From NCBI GenBank assembly GCA_015058155.1, contig SVCW01000011.1:1-49732 (forward strand): 49,732 nt of DNA. Reading direction: 5' to 3'. Of this stretch, positions 1-8,411 are shown one piece after another. How positions within the stretch are numbered: the first letter of the stretch is position 1; each line of letters opens with the position of its first letter. The DNA comes from Clostridiales bacterium. GTDB taxonomy: Bacteria > Bacillota > Clostridia > Peptostreptococcales > Anaerovoracaceae. The translations under genes and the position numbers were made by a program. The notes beneath the pieces were generated by a model that was given only the letters and a program-made list of their open reading frames with translations, was not told the origin of the DNA and did no database searches.

Positions 1-84
1 CCTCCTTTGATATGACTTGCGGTTGGGGAACCACATTTATCATAACACTGGAGGTTTTTTACTTGAAGCTAAAGCTTTCTTATT

Positions 85-109
85 CCCCCTGCATAGCAGG
101 GGGTTTATT
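85..109 (+). terminator. intrinsic terminator-like hairpin
   Basis: A perfect 8-bp stem (CCCCCTGC / GCAGGGGG) with a 3-nt loop is followed by TTTATT on the plus strand. It would end a plus-strand transcript entering from outside the window. No convincing gene lies in 1-191. A small hairpin beside short inverted sequence could also be the end of an IS200/IS605-type element, which cannot be tested here. Confidence 0.5.
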
Positions 110-123
110 CACGCTTAAAGCAA

Positions 124-152
124 CAATAAAAGAGAAGGTATTAACCTTCTCT
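124..152 (-). terminator. terminator of the metallo-hydrolase gene
   Basis: A 9-bp stem (AGAGAAGGT / ACCTTCTCT) with a 4-nt loop lies 40 bp past the stop codon of the metallo-hydrolase. On the minus strand it is followed by the T-rich TTTATTG. Confidence 0.65.
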
Positions 153-191
153 AATTATTATGCGGTTTCAAATTGTCCTATTTCAGAAATA

Positions 192-1112
192 CTAGATTCC
201 TTCTGAGATTTCCCAGCACATTACGCCGATTGTGTTAACAGCATTTGCAATGAATGCATCGAGAGGCTGACCAGGCTTAGTGTATTCCTTGATCATTTCC
301 TGAAGAATTTCTTCTTCGTTCTTGCCTGCATCATAATGCTTCTTGATAAATGCCTTCTTATTCTGTGCATCTTCCTTCATGCTCTTGAAGTATACAGGAT
401 TGAAATCCTTTGGAATAACTCCGTAGTGAGGGCAGATGATAAGTTCTGGAGCATAAGCTTCGCACTTATCGCATGCAGCGATTGCATCGTTGCTGCTCTT
501 TAAGATTTCTGAACCGTTGATACCCTGATCAGGAACTACTACGCCAGTACTTTCTGATGCGAAGAGCACCTTTCCAGGTTCCATGAAGTAAGCCATTGAG
601 CAGTCTGTATGACCCTTAGTTTCGATACCTGTGAATGTAAGATCTCCAAGAGTGATTGTTTCTCCATCTGTAAGAACGATATCAACTCTGAGTCCGTCTG
701 TCTTTGGTTCGAAATCATCAATTCCGCCAAAATCTTTTGCAGCAGCCGCACCAAGCTCTCTCATAACCTTGATTGCTCCAGGTCTTGTGAATACATACTG
801 TGCCTTTGCAGAACCTACAACCTGAATTTCAGGCCACTTTTCAACGATGTAAGGAAGTGCTCCTACATGGTCATAGTGTGTATGTGAAACAAATAAATAA
901 TCAACCTTGTCTCTTCCGTTTTCAGCAAGAGCCTTTTCGATATTTTCGATAGTCTTGTCAGCACAGAACGCAAGGCCGCAGTCCATGAGGGCAACCTTTT
1001 CGCTTCCGAAAACGAGAACAGCACAGTCGCTGCTTTCTGCGTTTACTCTTACGAGACCTTCAGGAAGTGCGTTTGGATCATTCTTTTCAAATAATGCTAC
1101 GTATTCGTTCAT
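192..1112 (-). CDS. MBL-fold metallo-hydrolase
   Basis: This 306-residue protein belongs to the metallo-beta-lactamase fold superfamily. The zinc-binding HTHYDH motif is at residues 77-82, and further candidate ligands are H168 (KGHTD) and H229 (CPHYG). The position that usually carries the bridging Asp reads FASEST, with Glu187, so metal binding may differ from the standard family. No signal peptide is visible, so it is probably cytoplasmic. The C-terminal 75 residues are charged and helical-looking. The start is supported by AAAGGAG about 8 nt upstream. It appears to be a single gene with its own terminator. The substrate cannot be named; it may be a thioester, phosphodiester or other small-molecule hydrolase. 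Confidence 0.85.
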   Translation of the reverse strand: MNEYVALFEKNDPNALPEGLVRVNAESSDCAVLVFGSEKVALMDCGLAFCADKTIENIEKALAENGRDKVDYLFVSHTHYDHVGALPYIVEKWPEIQVVGSAKAQYVFTRPGAIKVMRELGAAAAKDFGGIDDFEPKTDGLRVDIVLTDGETITLGDLTFTGIETKGHTDCSMAYFMEPGKVLFASESTGVVVPDQGINGSEILKSSNDAIAACDKCEAYAPELIICPHYGVIPKDFNPVYFKSMKEDAQNKKAFIKKHYDAGKNEEEILQEMIKEYTKPGQPLDAFIANAVNTIGVMCWEISEGI

Positions 1113-1268
1113 TTTTATCTCCTTTTAATACTAATCAATTATTGAAACTTCTTATATTTTACCATTAATAAACAATAATTTATATATAAAATTTGAACAT
1201 GCACTTCAATTTTTACTATTTTCTCGCTTCTCTTATATCTCCGAGTGTGAAGAAAACGAGTCCTTTAA

Positions 1269-2090
1269 TTAGTTATTCTTGATGCGAACGTCAAGCTGAT
1301 TGTATGGGATTTCGATATTGTTTTCATCGAGTGTTACTCTTATCTGTTCCATAAGATCGAAGTAGAGATCCCAGTAATGTTCATTTGTTGTCCACGTTCT
1401 TGTAACAAGGTCTACTGCACTATCGCCATAACCGCCGATTCTTACGAATGGTTCTGCAGGGTCATTCTTTGTGTACGGATGAGCCTTTATAACTTCAAGC
1501 GCTGCTTTTTTAGCTATTTCAACATCTGCATCATATGAAATAGTAAATGTAATATCTACTCTTCTCTTTGGTTCGTGAGAATAATTAATGATGTGGCTGT
1601 TTAAAAGAAGGCCGTTTGGAATGCTTACCTGTTTATTATCAACAGTCCTGATTGTTGTGTGAAGAAGGTCTACTGAGAGTACTGTTCCTTCATCTCCACC
1701 GGCTGCGATATAATCTCCTGTTACAAATCTTGGCGCAAAGAGAAGGATAATTCCTCCTGCAACGTTATTAAGCGAATCCTTTAAGGCTACTGCAACACCG
1801 ACTGCAGCAGCTGACATCGCTGCAATAATACCAGTTGTTGAAACTCCTATTGCATCAAGTGCTGCAAGTGCAACGAAAATCCACATTACGATTTTTGATG
1901 CTTTCATCACAAATCTGATAAGTGAAGGATCGAGCTTAGTCTTTTCAAAAGCCTTGTCCAGAACTTTTGTCACTAACTTGATAACTATTAATCCGACTAT
2001 TAATATAAACACTACTTTTAAAACCGGTGAAAGAATTACACCGAGTGCTGTAAGAGTTGTTGCAAGACCCATTCCTGTCATTACTTCCAT
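1269..2090 (-). CDS. mscS: small-conductance mechanosensitive channel, MscS family
   Basis: The 273-residue length is typical of minimal MscS. Hydrophobic segments fill roughly residues 10-40 and 60-85. They are followed by the glycine- and alanine-rich pore helix (GIIAAMSAAAVGVAVALKDS) and the beta domain beginning NVAGGIILLFAPRFVTGDYI. The soluble C-terminal vestibule follows. The channel opens under membrane tension to release solutes during osmotic downshock. AGGAGG lies 10 nt before the ATG. A TATAAT box on the minus strand at 2142-2147 could serve as its -10, but no good -35 accompanies it. The gap to the next gene (1113-1268) is AT-rich with nothing else clear in it. Confidence 0.92.
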   Translation of the reverse strand: MEVMTGMGLATTLTALGVILSPVLKVVFILIVGLIVIKLVTKVLDKAFEKTKLDPSLIRFVMKASKIVMWIFVALAALDAIGVSTTGIIAAMSAAAVGVAVALKDSLNNVAGGIILLFAPRFVTGDYIAAGGDEGTVLSVDLLHTTIRTVDNKQVSIPNGLLLNSHIINYSHEPKRRVDITFTISYDADVEIAKKAALEVIKAHPYTKNDPAEPFVRIGGYGDSAVDLVTRTWTTNEHYWDLYFDLMEQIRVTLDENNIEIPYNQLDVRIKNN

Positions 2091-2147
2091 TTCCCTTAAT
2101 CCTCCTGAATAAAAATATTTCCTGAAATAAGTAACAGAATCATTATA

Positions 2148-2186
2148 CTAAAAAAATGAGCCAAGTAAAACAACATTTTACCTGGC
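2148..2186 (-). terminator. terminator of the Cys-rich small gene
   Basis: The stem GCCAGGTAAAA / TTTTACTTGGC has one mismatch, a 5-nt loop and a following run of seven T on the minus strand. It lies 24 bp past the stop of the small Cys-rich gene. Confidence 0.75.
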
Positions 2187-2209
2187 ATATTTCATCCTTT
2201 TACTATAAT

Positions 2210-2419
2210 TTAAAAAAGTCCTCCGAAAAGACCGCCTCTTCCGTTATTATCGTTATTGCAGAAAAGAAGATAAAGAATTATGAGAATCCAAATAATTGAA
2301 ATGCCTCCGTTTCCGTTGTCACAGCAGCAATCTCTGTAACACTTTTCCCTGCAGTCTCTTTCACAACACTCGATACAGTCTCTGCCGTAATCTCTTCTGT
2401 CACATCTGTCATCGCCCAT
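2210..2419 (-). CDS. small Cys-rich membrane protein
   Basis: I do not recognise this 69-residue protein. Its first 35 residues are hydrophilic with 10 cysteines (CIECCERDC and CYRDCCCDN among them) and many Asp/Arg residues. A single hydrophobic segment follows (ISIIWILIILYLLF), then a short tail rich in Asn and Gly ending GGLFGGLF. The layout resembles small spore or sporulation membrane proteins and metal-binding peptides, but this is only a likeness. The frame extends 10 codons further upstream. I chose the inner ATG because GGAGG lies 7 nt before it and nothing suitable precedes the longer start. Its ribosome binding site lies inside the terminator hairpin of the upstream gene. Confidence 0.65.
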   Translation of the reverse strand: MGDDRCDRRDYGRDCIECCERDCREKCYRDCCCDNGNGGISIIWILIILYLLFCNNDNNGRGGLFGGLF

Positions 2420-2459
2420 AAAAAAACCTCCACACATGATATATATCATAATATGGAGG
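2420..2459 (-). terminator. terminator hairpin overlapping the next gene's RBS
   Basis: On the minus strand CCTCCA (2459-2454) pairs with TGGAGG (2432-2427) around an inner TGATATATATCA palindrome. Seven T follow directly, and then the ATG of the Cys-rich gene. The 3-prime arm is that gene's Shine-Dalgarno sequence. The element may terminate the His-rich gene transcript, or hide the ribosome binding site on read-through RNA. Confidence 0.7.
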
Positions 2460-2481
2460 ATTCTTTCATTATGTGCATGTC

Positions 2482-3165
2482 TTATAAATCTCTTTCAAAT
2501 TCGTCATCATATACGAAGCCGTCATCAAGTATACTTGCCTCAAATTTGTGGTCATGATCGTGCCAGTGTTCATGATGTTCGTGTTCATGTTCGTGATCAT
2601 GGTCATGTTCATAATCGTCTGATTCGTCATACTCTGCTGCCGCAAGAGTTGCAAATGACATCACAAACTCTTCGAGTTCATACTCAAGAGCACTTTCAAA
2701 ATCATAATCATACTCATCGCCATCAAGTGATTCGAGTCTGTAAAGTGAAATTGCTTCAGCAACCGGTACGATTTCTTCATTTCCTGTTTTGATATTGCGA
2801 CATGTCACTTCTGTATCAAACATGTACCATTTTCTGAATCTGCTGAGTTCTTCTGCAAAAAGTGATACATTTGCACCTTCAATGTCGTCATCAAGGCTCT
2901 TTGCAAGTCCTTTGAGCGCTCTTCCTATGTTTTCAATCAAAGTGTAAATATCGACTGACTTCTGCGGAACTTTATCAGTAAGTTCTGTGAAATAGTTTTC
3001 AAGAACTTCTGCAAGAATTTCAGAATCAACACCTGCAAAAAGTTTTTCAAGCGCTTCGTCTTCGATTTCATCTTCACATTCAATTATATCTGCAAGATTT
3101 TCAAAGTACTGAAAATCAAGAGGTGTATCAAGATCAAGATACTCGAGTAATTCTTTGTAATTCAT
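2482..3165 (-). CDS. acidic protein with His-rich tract
   Basis: I do not recognise this 227-residue soluble protein. The first 180 residues are strongly acidic and helical-looking, with no signal peptide. Residues about 184-206 are a dense His/Asp/Glu tract (repeats of HDHDHEHEH type) of the sort found in metal-binding or metal-storage proteins and nickel/zinc chaperones. The C-terminus is again acidic. AGGAAGG lies about 6 nt before the ATG. It starts 11 bp after the murI stop, so the two are probably cotranscribed. It is followed by a terminator-like hairpin and a Cys-rich small gene, so two metal-ligand-rich proteins stand side by side. A metal role is inferred from composition alone. Confidence 0.7.
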   Translation of the reverse strand: MNYKELLEYLDLDTPLDFQYFENLADIIECEDEIEDEALEKLFAGVDSEILAEVLENYFTELTDKVPQKSVDIYTLIENIGRALKGLAKSLDDDIEGANVSLFAEELSRFRKWYMFDTEVTCRNIKTGNEEIVPVAEAISLYRLESLDGDEYDYDFESALEYELEEFVMSFATLAAAEYDESDDYEHDHDHEHEHEHHEHWHDHDHKFEASILDDGFVYDDEFERDL

Positions 3166-3176
3166 ACTGTTCCTTC

Positions 3177-4010
3177 CTACTCTTCTGCCAGTGCCTTGGC
3201 ACTTTCAATATCAAGATTCTTGAACATTACCTTGGCATTCGGCGAATCAAAGATTGTGTTTATCATGTTTGTAAAGTTTTCCGAAAGGTCACTTGCATAA
3301 AAAACATTTTCAGCTTCGGAATTGTCGGCAAACATATCACGTTCTTCAAGTATAGTTCTTATGCTGTTTATTATTTCCTCTGACGGGTCTATTATTCTGA
3401 GCTCAGGATAAATCTTTTCAATGTTTTCCCTGATAAGCGGATAATGTGTACAGCCAAGAACAAGCGTATCTATCTGATTCTTGTTAACAAAATCATCAAG
3501 GTAATATTTAATACACATATCCATGATTTCATTCTTGATAATACCTTCTTCAATCAAAGGTACAAAAGCAGGACATGGTGTTGAATAAATATTTAAGTCG
3601 TTTCTTAAGTTCAGAATTAACGATTTGTACTGTTCTGATCTGATTGTAACCTTTGTACCGATAATTCCTACTCTGTTTTCTTCGTTACAACTTTCTGCAA
3701 CTCTCTGTACGGCTGGTTTGATGATTCCTACTACAGGGATCTCAGGGAATCTCATCTGAAGGTCTTCAAGACAAGTAGCGCTGACCGTATTGCAGGCAAT
3801 AACTATCATCTTTACATCATTCTGTACAAGAAAATCTGCTATCTGCAGCGAGAAATTCCTGATTGTCGATGTAGCCTTGGAGCCATAAGGTGTACGCGCT
3901 GTATCTCCGAAATATATTATTTTTTCCTCAGGTAATGCTTTTGTCAGATGCGGAATACAAGTAAGTCCGCCGAGTCCGCTGTCAAAAAAACCTATAGGTC
4001 TGTTATCCAT
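3177..4010 (-). CDS. murI: glutamate racemase
   Basis: This 277-residue enzyme makes D-glutamate for the peptidoglycan stem peptide. The family's FDSGLGG motif is at residues 9-15. The two catalytic cysteines are in ACNTVSA (C73) and GCTHYPL (C187), the latter with H189. The length matches the family. GGAAGG lies 12 nt before the ATG, a long spacing. It is divergent from pepF and followed closely by the His-rich gene. The enzyme is cytoplasmic and cofactor-independent. Confidence 0.96.
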   Translation of the reverse strand: MDNRPIGFFDSGLGGLTCIPHLTKALPEEKIIYFGDTARTPYGSKATSTIRNFSLQIADFLVQNDVKMIVIACNTVSATCLEDLQMRFPEIPVVGIIKPAVQRVAESCNEENRVGIIGTKVTIRSEQYKSLILNLRNDLNIYSTPCPAFVPLIEEGIIKNEIMDMCIKYYLDDFVNKNQIDTLVLGCTHYPLIRENIEKIYPELRIIDPSEEIINSIRTILEERDMFADNSEAENVFYASDLSENFTNMINTIFDSPNAKVMFKNLDIESAKALAEE

Positions 4011-4150
4011 TTTTTTGATAATCCTTCCAAATGTATGGTATACTATAACTTGTCAGCAACGTAAGGCTAACGCCTGTTACTGTCCTAACTAATATATTAT
4101 ATACACTTCTGGAAAAATAATCAAATAATATTATACTTGGAGGTATTTTA

Positions 4151-6025
4151 ATGGGAGATAACAATACTAAAAAATTAAGAGAAAGAAATGAAATCGATAA
4201 GAAATACAAGTGGAATATCGAAGCAATGTATCCGGACGAAGCAAAATGGGATACTGATATTTCAGAATGTACTGAAGCGGCAGCAAAGTTTGCTGAATTT
4301 GCAGGTCATCTTGGTGACAGTGCTGCTACTCTTCTCGATGCTTTAAGAACTAAGGACGAAATCTGGCAGAAGCTTGAAAGAGCTTTTGTTTACGCTCGTA
4401 TGAGAAAGGACGAAGATAACAGAGTATCAAAGTATCAGGCTATGTGCGACAAATCACAGGTTGCAATCGCAAAGGTAGCTTCATCAATGTCATTCTTCAC
4501 TCCTGAACTTCTTGATATTCCTGAAGAAAGACTTCTCGGATTCATTGATGAAGAAGAAGGTCTTAAGGTTTACGAATTCCTTATCAAAGATACGCTTCGC
4601 ATGAAGGCACACGTTCTCTCAAAAGCTGAAGAAAACATTATGGCACAGATGAGTGAAATCACAGGTGCTGCTGATGATATCTTCACAATGCTCAACAATG
4701 CCGATATGAAGTTCGGAGAAATTATGGACGAAGACGGAGAAATGGTTGAACTTACTCAAGGAAACTACATCAGTTTCATGGAAAGCTACAACCGTGACGT
4801 AAGAAAGGCAGCTTTCGAAGCAAAATACAAGTCGTACATCGACCTTATCAATACGATTGCTACAGCTTACAGTTACAATACAAAAACTGACGTTGTGACT
4901 TCAAGAATCAGAAAGTACCCTTCTTCACTTGAAGCTGCACTCGCAGGCGACAATATTCCTAAGTCAGTTTACACAAACCTCATCAAAGCAGTTCACGACG
5001 GTCTTCCTGCTATGTACAAGTACATGGAATTAAGAAAGAAGCTTCTCGGCGTTGATGAACTTCATATGTACGACGTTTACGTGCCTCTTATCGAAATCGA
5101 AGATAAGCCGGTATCATATGAAGAAGCTCTCGAAATCATGAGAAACGGTCTTGCAGTTCTTGGTGAAGAATATATAAATCGTGCCATGAACGGTGTTAAG
5201 GAAGGCTGGATTGACGTTTATGAAAATAAGGGCAAGACTAGCGGAGCTTACAGTTTCGGATCATATGACAGCTTCCCTTACGTACTCCTCAACTTCTCAG
5301 GAAAGCTCAAGGATGTATTCACAATCGTTCACGAAATGGGTCACTCAATGCACTCAAGCTACACTCGTGAAACTCAGCCGTTCGTATACGGCAGCCACTC
5401 AATCTTTACTGCTGAAGTAGCATCTACAGTGAACGAAGCGCTCCTCATGAAGCACCTCATCAAGGAACAGGACGAAATCATGAAGAGCAGTGAAAAAGGC
5501 TCAAAGGAATATGAAGATGCTCTCACAATGAAGAAGTATCTTCTCAATATGCACATCGAAGAATTTCGTACTACCCTCTTCCGTCAGACAATGTTTGCCG
5601 AATTCGAAATGCTCACACATGAAGCAGTAGAAAACGGCGAAGTTCTCACTGCAGAATGGTGCTGTGAAAAGTACGCTGAATTAAACAGACTCTACTTCGG
5701 TGAAAACGTAGTTACTGATAACGAAATCGCTTATGAATGGGCAAGAATTCCGCACTTCTACAGAGCGTTCTACGTTTATAAGTATGCTACAGGCTACTCA
5801 GCTGCATCAGCAATCTCAGATCTTATCATAAAAGGAGTTCAGGAAGGTACTGATGAAAACATTGCTCGTGACAACTACAAGAAGTTCCTCACAACAGGCG
5901 AATCAGATTACCCTATCGAACTTCTCAAGATTGCAGGCGTAGATATGGGTACTGAAGTACCGGTATTAAGCGCAATGAAGACATTCGCTGAACTCGTGGA
6001 CGAGTTCGCCGCACTCTGTGAATAA
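4151..6025 (+). CDS. pepF: oligoendopeptidase F (M3 family)
   Basis: This 624-residue cytoplasmic zinc peptidase cleaves oligopeptides. The HEMGHSMH signature is at residues 394-401 (ligands H394 and H398, catalytic E395), and E422 in TAEVASTVNE is the expected third ligand. The long helical N-terminal region and total length match PepF. GGAGG lies 7 nt before the ATG. It is a single gene, divergent from murI, and shares a two-way terminator with the U32 gene. It fits a lifestyle based on peptides and amino acids. Confidence 0.96.
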   Translation: MGDNNTKKLRERNEIDKKYKWNIEAMYPDEAKWDTDISECTEAAAKFAEFAGHLGDSAATLLDALRTKDEIWQKLERAFVYARMRKDEDNRVSKYQAMCDKSQVAIAKVASSMSFFTPELLDIPEERLLGFIDEEEGLKVYEFLIKDTLRMKAHVLSKAEENIMAQMSEITGAADDIFTMLNNADMKFGEIMDEDGEMVELTQGNYISFMESYNRDVRKAAFEAKYKSYIDLINTIATAYSYNTKTDVVTSRIRKYPSSLEAALAGDNIPKSVYTNLIKAVHDGLPAMYKYMELRKKLLGVDELHMYDVYVPLIEIEDKPVSYEEALEIMRNGLAVLGEEYINRAMNGVKEGWIDVYENKGKTSGAYSFGSYDSFPYVLLNFSGKLKDVFTIVHEMGHSMHSSYTRETQPFVYGSHSIFTAEVASTVNEALLMKHLIKEQDEIMKSSEKGSKEYEDALTMKKYLLNMHIEEFRTTLFRQTMFAEFEMLTHEAVENGEVLTAEWCCEKYAELNRLYFGENVVTDNEIAYEWARIPHFYRAFYVYKYATGYSAASAISDLIIKGVQEGTDENIARDNYKKFLTTGESDYPIELLKIAGVDMGTEVPVLSAMKTFAELVDEFAALCE

Positions 6026-6050
6026 ACGGGCTAATAAAGACTAAACAATA

Positions 6051-6080
6051 AAGACGATGCTTATGCGCATCGTCTTTTGT
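6051..6080. terminator. bidirectional terminator between pepF and the U32 gene
   Basis: A perfect 10-bp stem (AAGACGATGC / GCATCGTCTT) with a 6-nt loop is followed by TTGTTATT on the plus strand and by TATTGTTTAG on the minus strand. It lies between two convergent genes. Confidence 0.85.
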
Positions 6081-6082
6081 TA

Positions 6083-8332
6083 TTAGATGATTTCTTTATT
6101 GAAGTGACCTCTTGTGTCTGTTTCCTGGTCGAAAATCACTTCTTCGATACTTCCATCAAGCTTTCCGAGAGCAAGTTTGCAGACTCTCATTACTTCTTCA
6201 GGTGTTTCTGTTGTAAAGTTGAGTCTGAATGCTTCCACTCCATCAATTTCAGGAATTTCATCGAGGAGATTGAGAAGTTTGCCGTTAAGAATTGTCGTTG
6301 TGCAGTCATCGTGAGATAAAACCGGGAATGAACTCACTCCAAGATCATCCCTGATTTCATACTTGTGCTTCTTGCAAAGTCCGCATAGCTTCATTTTCTT
6401 AAGCGGGCAGTACTTCGTAAATAACATAGGTGCACGTCCGTAAACAACCATTTCGAGGGAAGGATACCCGTCATTTGCATCATAATATGCATCGATAAGG
6501 TCACGTATCTGCTTCCTGTTTATTTCGTATGAAAGAGTTACTCTCTTTGCGCCGAGTCTGTGAAGTTCGTGTACACTTGAAGAATTAACTACGTTCATTG
6601 AATAATCAGTAACGAACGGATTAGTATTTCTGTATCTGTACACTCCTCCATAACCGCCTATAAGAAGCTCTCCTTCCATATCCTGATAATCATTCTGATT
6701 TCTTCTCACGATATTTTCAAAGTAGATTTCCCTGATACCGGCCTTCACGCATGCATCATACTGCTTTTTGTTTGAAACTGAAGCAGTGATGTAAGGATCT
6801 TTCTGTTCAAATGAAATCTTCTCTTTCGGCTCGCTCTTTTTTGTTGCCTTACCCTTGCTCGCAATTTTCATATCGTAAATCTTTTCCACGATTTCACGTC
6901 TTGCACTGTTGAGCATCTTTACAGGGATGAAAGCATTGTATTCTTCAAACTCTACTTCTCCGAGTGTGAAAACTGTATCACCGAGTTTTGCGAGTTGTTT
7001 TACAACCTGATCTTTCGTTGTCGGATTACTCTTTGCTTCGCTTAAGATTTCTTCGCTTTCATAGAGATACTGGCATCCGAGGCCTTCCGCATCGATTACA
7101 AGCTTTGAATCAGGATATGCGTATACCTTCATATTAAGTGGAAAACGTCTGAACTCCTTATCAAGTGATGCTTCGAGTTCTTTGTAATACTGACTATCCT
7201 TTGTGAGGTATACGATATCACCATTTGAAAGCTTTTCCTTGATTCTTACATATGCAGTCTTCTCTGCTCTGTTTACAAGGTTGCCTTCGCGGTCATAAAG
7301 TCTTACAAGCGATAAAACAACGTCTTCATTGTTGTGGTCAATTCTTACGATATCGTTCTGGTTAAGAGGTTCGTTAAGTCTGATTTCATACATTCCTTTA
7401 TAGAATCCGGTAACCTTTCCGATCTCGTAGCCATAATTGTTTGGTCTTTTAATATTTGAAATATCCTTAGGCTGTTCGCCGAAAAGATATCCTTTTGTAA
7501 ATGTTCTGTTGAAGGTTTTCTTTAGATCGTCCTTTTCGCCTTCTTTCAAAGTTCCGTCAAGCGCTGCTCTGTATTTTGAAATTACATTTGCAACATAGAC
7601 AGGCTCCTTCATTCGACCTTCGATTTTGAGTGAATCAATATCACGGAGTTCATCAATATAATCTATGGTATTGAGGTCCTTTGTCGAAAGGAGATAATGA
7701 ATGCCAAGCGATTCACCTGTAGTCGTATCAATAAGTTCATAAGGCTTACGACATGAACCTACACAACGACCTCTGTTACCGCTTCTGAAGCCCGTAAGGC
7801 CCGAAATAAGGCAGTTTCCGGAGTACGACATACAAAGAGCCCCATGTACGAAAATCTCAACCGGAATATCCGCTATCTTCTTGATTTCCTTTACTTTTTC
7901 AATTGGCACTTCTCTTGAAAGAACTACTCTGTCAGCACCGAGTTCCTTTAAAAGCAGTGTTCCTTCAAGGTCATCAAGGCCCATCTGAGTCGAACAGTGA
8001 ACTTCCATATCTTCAAAATTATTTTCGATATAATTGAAAACTGCAAGATCCTGCACGATAATTCCGTCAACACCTATTTCATTGAGCATGTTTACCTGAG
8101 CCTTCATTTCTTCAAGTTCATCTTCGAATACAATTGTGTTCATCGTAACAAAAATTTTCACGTCACGAAGATGTGCATAATCTACAGCTTCCTTAAGTGA
8201 TTCGTAATCGAAGTTATCCGAATATGCTCTCGCCCCGAATTTCTGCATGCCAAGATAAACTGCATCACATCCGTTTGATACCGCAGCCCTGAGTGCTTCC
8301 ATATTCCCTGCTGGCGCAAGTAATTCTGTCAT
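6083..8332 (-). CDS. U32 family protein, long RlhA-like form
   Basis: This 749-residue protein starts ELLAPAGN and carries the U32 core FVHGALCMSYSGNC and GNRGRCVGSC. C167, C174, C190 and C194 are four cysteines expected to hold an iron-sulfur cluster. The extra C-terminal half has another cysteine group near residues 655-665 (YCPLKKMKLCGLC). The length matches the RlhA-like branch (23S rRNA cytidine hydroxylation in E. coli) rather than the short TrhP/collagenase-like proteins. An RNA-hydroxylation role is therefore more likely than proteolysis, but it is inferred. A TTG six codons further upstream was rejected because GGAGG is 5 nt before the chosen ATG and inside the longer frame. It is the last gene of the long minus-strand train. 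Confidence 0.9.
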   Translation of the reverse strand: MTELLAPAGNMEALRAAVSNGCDAVYLGMQKFGARAYSDNFDYESLKEAVDYAHLRDVKIFVTMNTIVFEDELEEMKAQVNMLNEIGVDGIIVQDLAVFNYIENNFEDMEVHCSTQMGLDDLEGTLLLKELGADRVVLSREVPIEKVKEIKKIADIPVEIFVHGALCMSYSGNCLISGLTGFRSGNRGRCVGSCRKPYELIDTTTGESLGIHYLLSTKDLNTIDYIDELRDIDSLKIEGRMKEPVYVANVISKYRAALDGTLKEGEKDDLKKTFNRTFTKGYLFGEQPKDISNIKRPNNYGYEIGKVTGFYKGMYEIRLNEPLNQNDIVRIDHNNEDVVLSLVRLYDREGNLVNRAEKTAYVRIKEKLSNGDIVYLTKDSQYYKELEASLDKEFRRFPLNMKVYAYPDSKLVIDAEGLGCQYLYESEEILSEAKSNPTTKDQVVKQLAKLGDTVFTLGEVEFEEYNAFIPVKMLNSARREIVEKIYDMKIASKGKATKKSEPKEKISFEQKDPYITASVSNKKQYDACVKAGIREIYFENIVRRNQNDYQDMEGELLIGGYGGVYRYRNTNPFVTDYSMNVVNSSSVHELHRLGAKRVTLSYEINRKQIRDLIDAYYDANDGYPSLEMVVYGRAPMLFTKYCPLKKMKLCGLCKKHKYEIRDDLGVSSFPVLSHDDCTTTILNGKLLNLLDEIPEIDGVEAFRLNFTTETPEEVMRVCKLALGKLDGSIEEVIFDQETDTRGHFNKEII

Positions 8333-8359
8333 TCTTTCCTCCAAATACAATCAAGACAA

Positions 8360-8399
8360 ATGCAAATTTCACAGAGTGAATAATCCGCGAAATTTGCAT
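8360..8399 (-). terminator. hairpin between amidohydrolase B and the U32 gene
   Basis: A perfect 11-bp inverted repeat (ATGCAAATTTC / GAAATTTGCAT) with an 18-nt loop lies between the amidohydrolase stop and the U32 start. The following minus-strand bases, TTGTCTTGATT, are only modestly T-rich, so it may be a weak terminator or a stability element. Confidence 0.45.
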
Positions 8400-8411
8400 T
8401 TCGTATTTTTG

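Noticed and set aside
2436-2792. His-rich open frame on the plus strand opposite the His-rich protein
   Set aside because: The repetitive codons of the minus-strand His/Asp tract create an open frame on the opposite strand; it has no ribosome binding site or family likeness.
4003-4209. Hydrophobic 68-residue frame opposite the pepF start
   Set aside because: It overlaps both murI and pepF starts and their ribosome binding sites, without start signals of its own.
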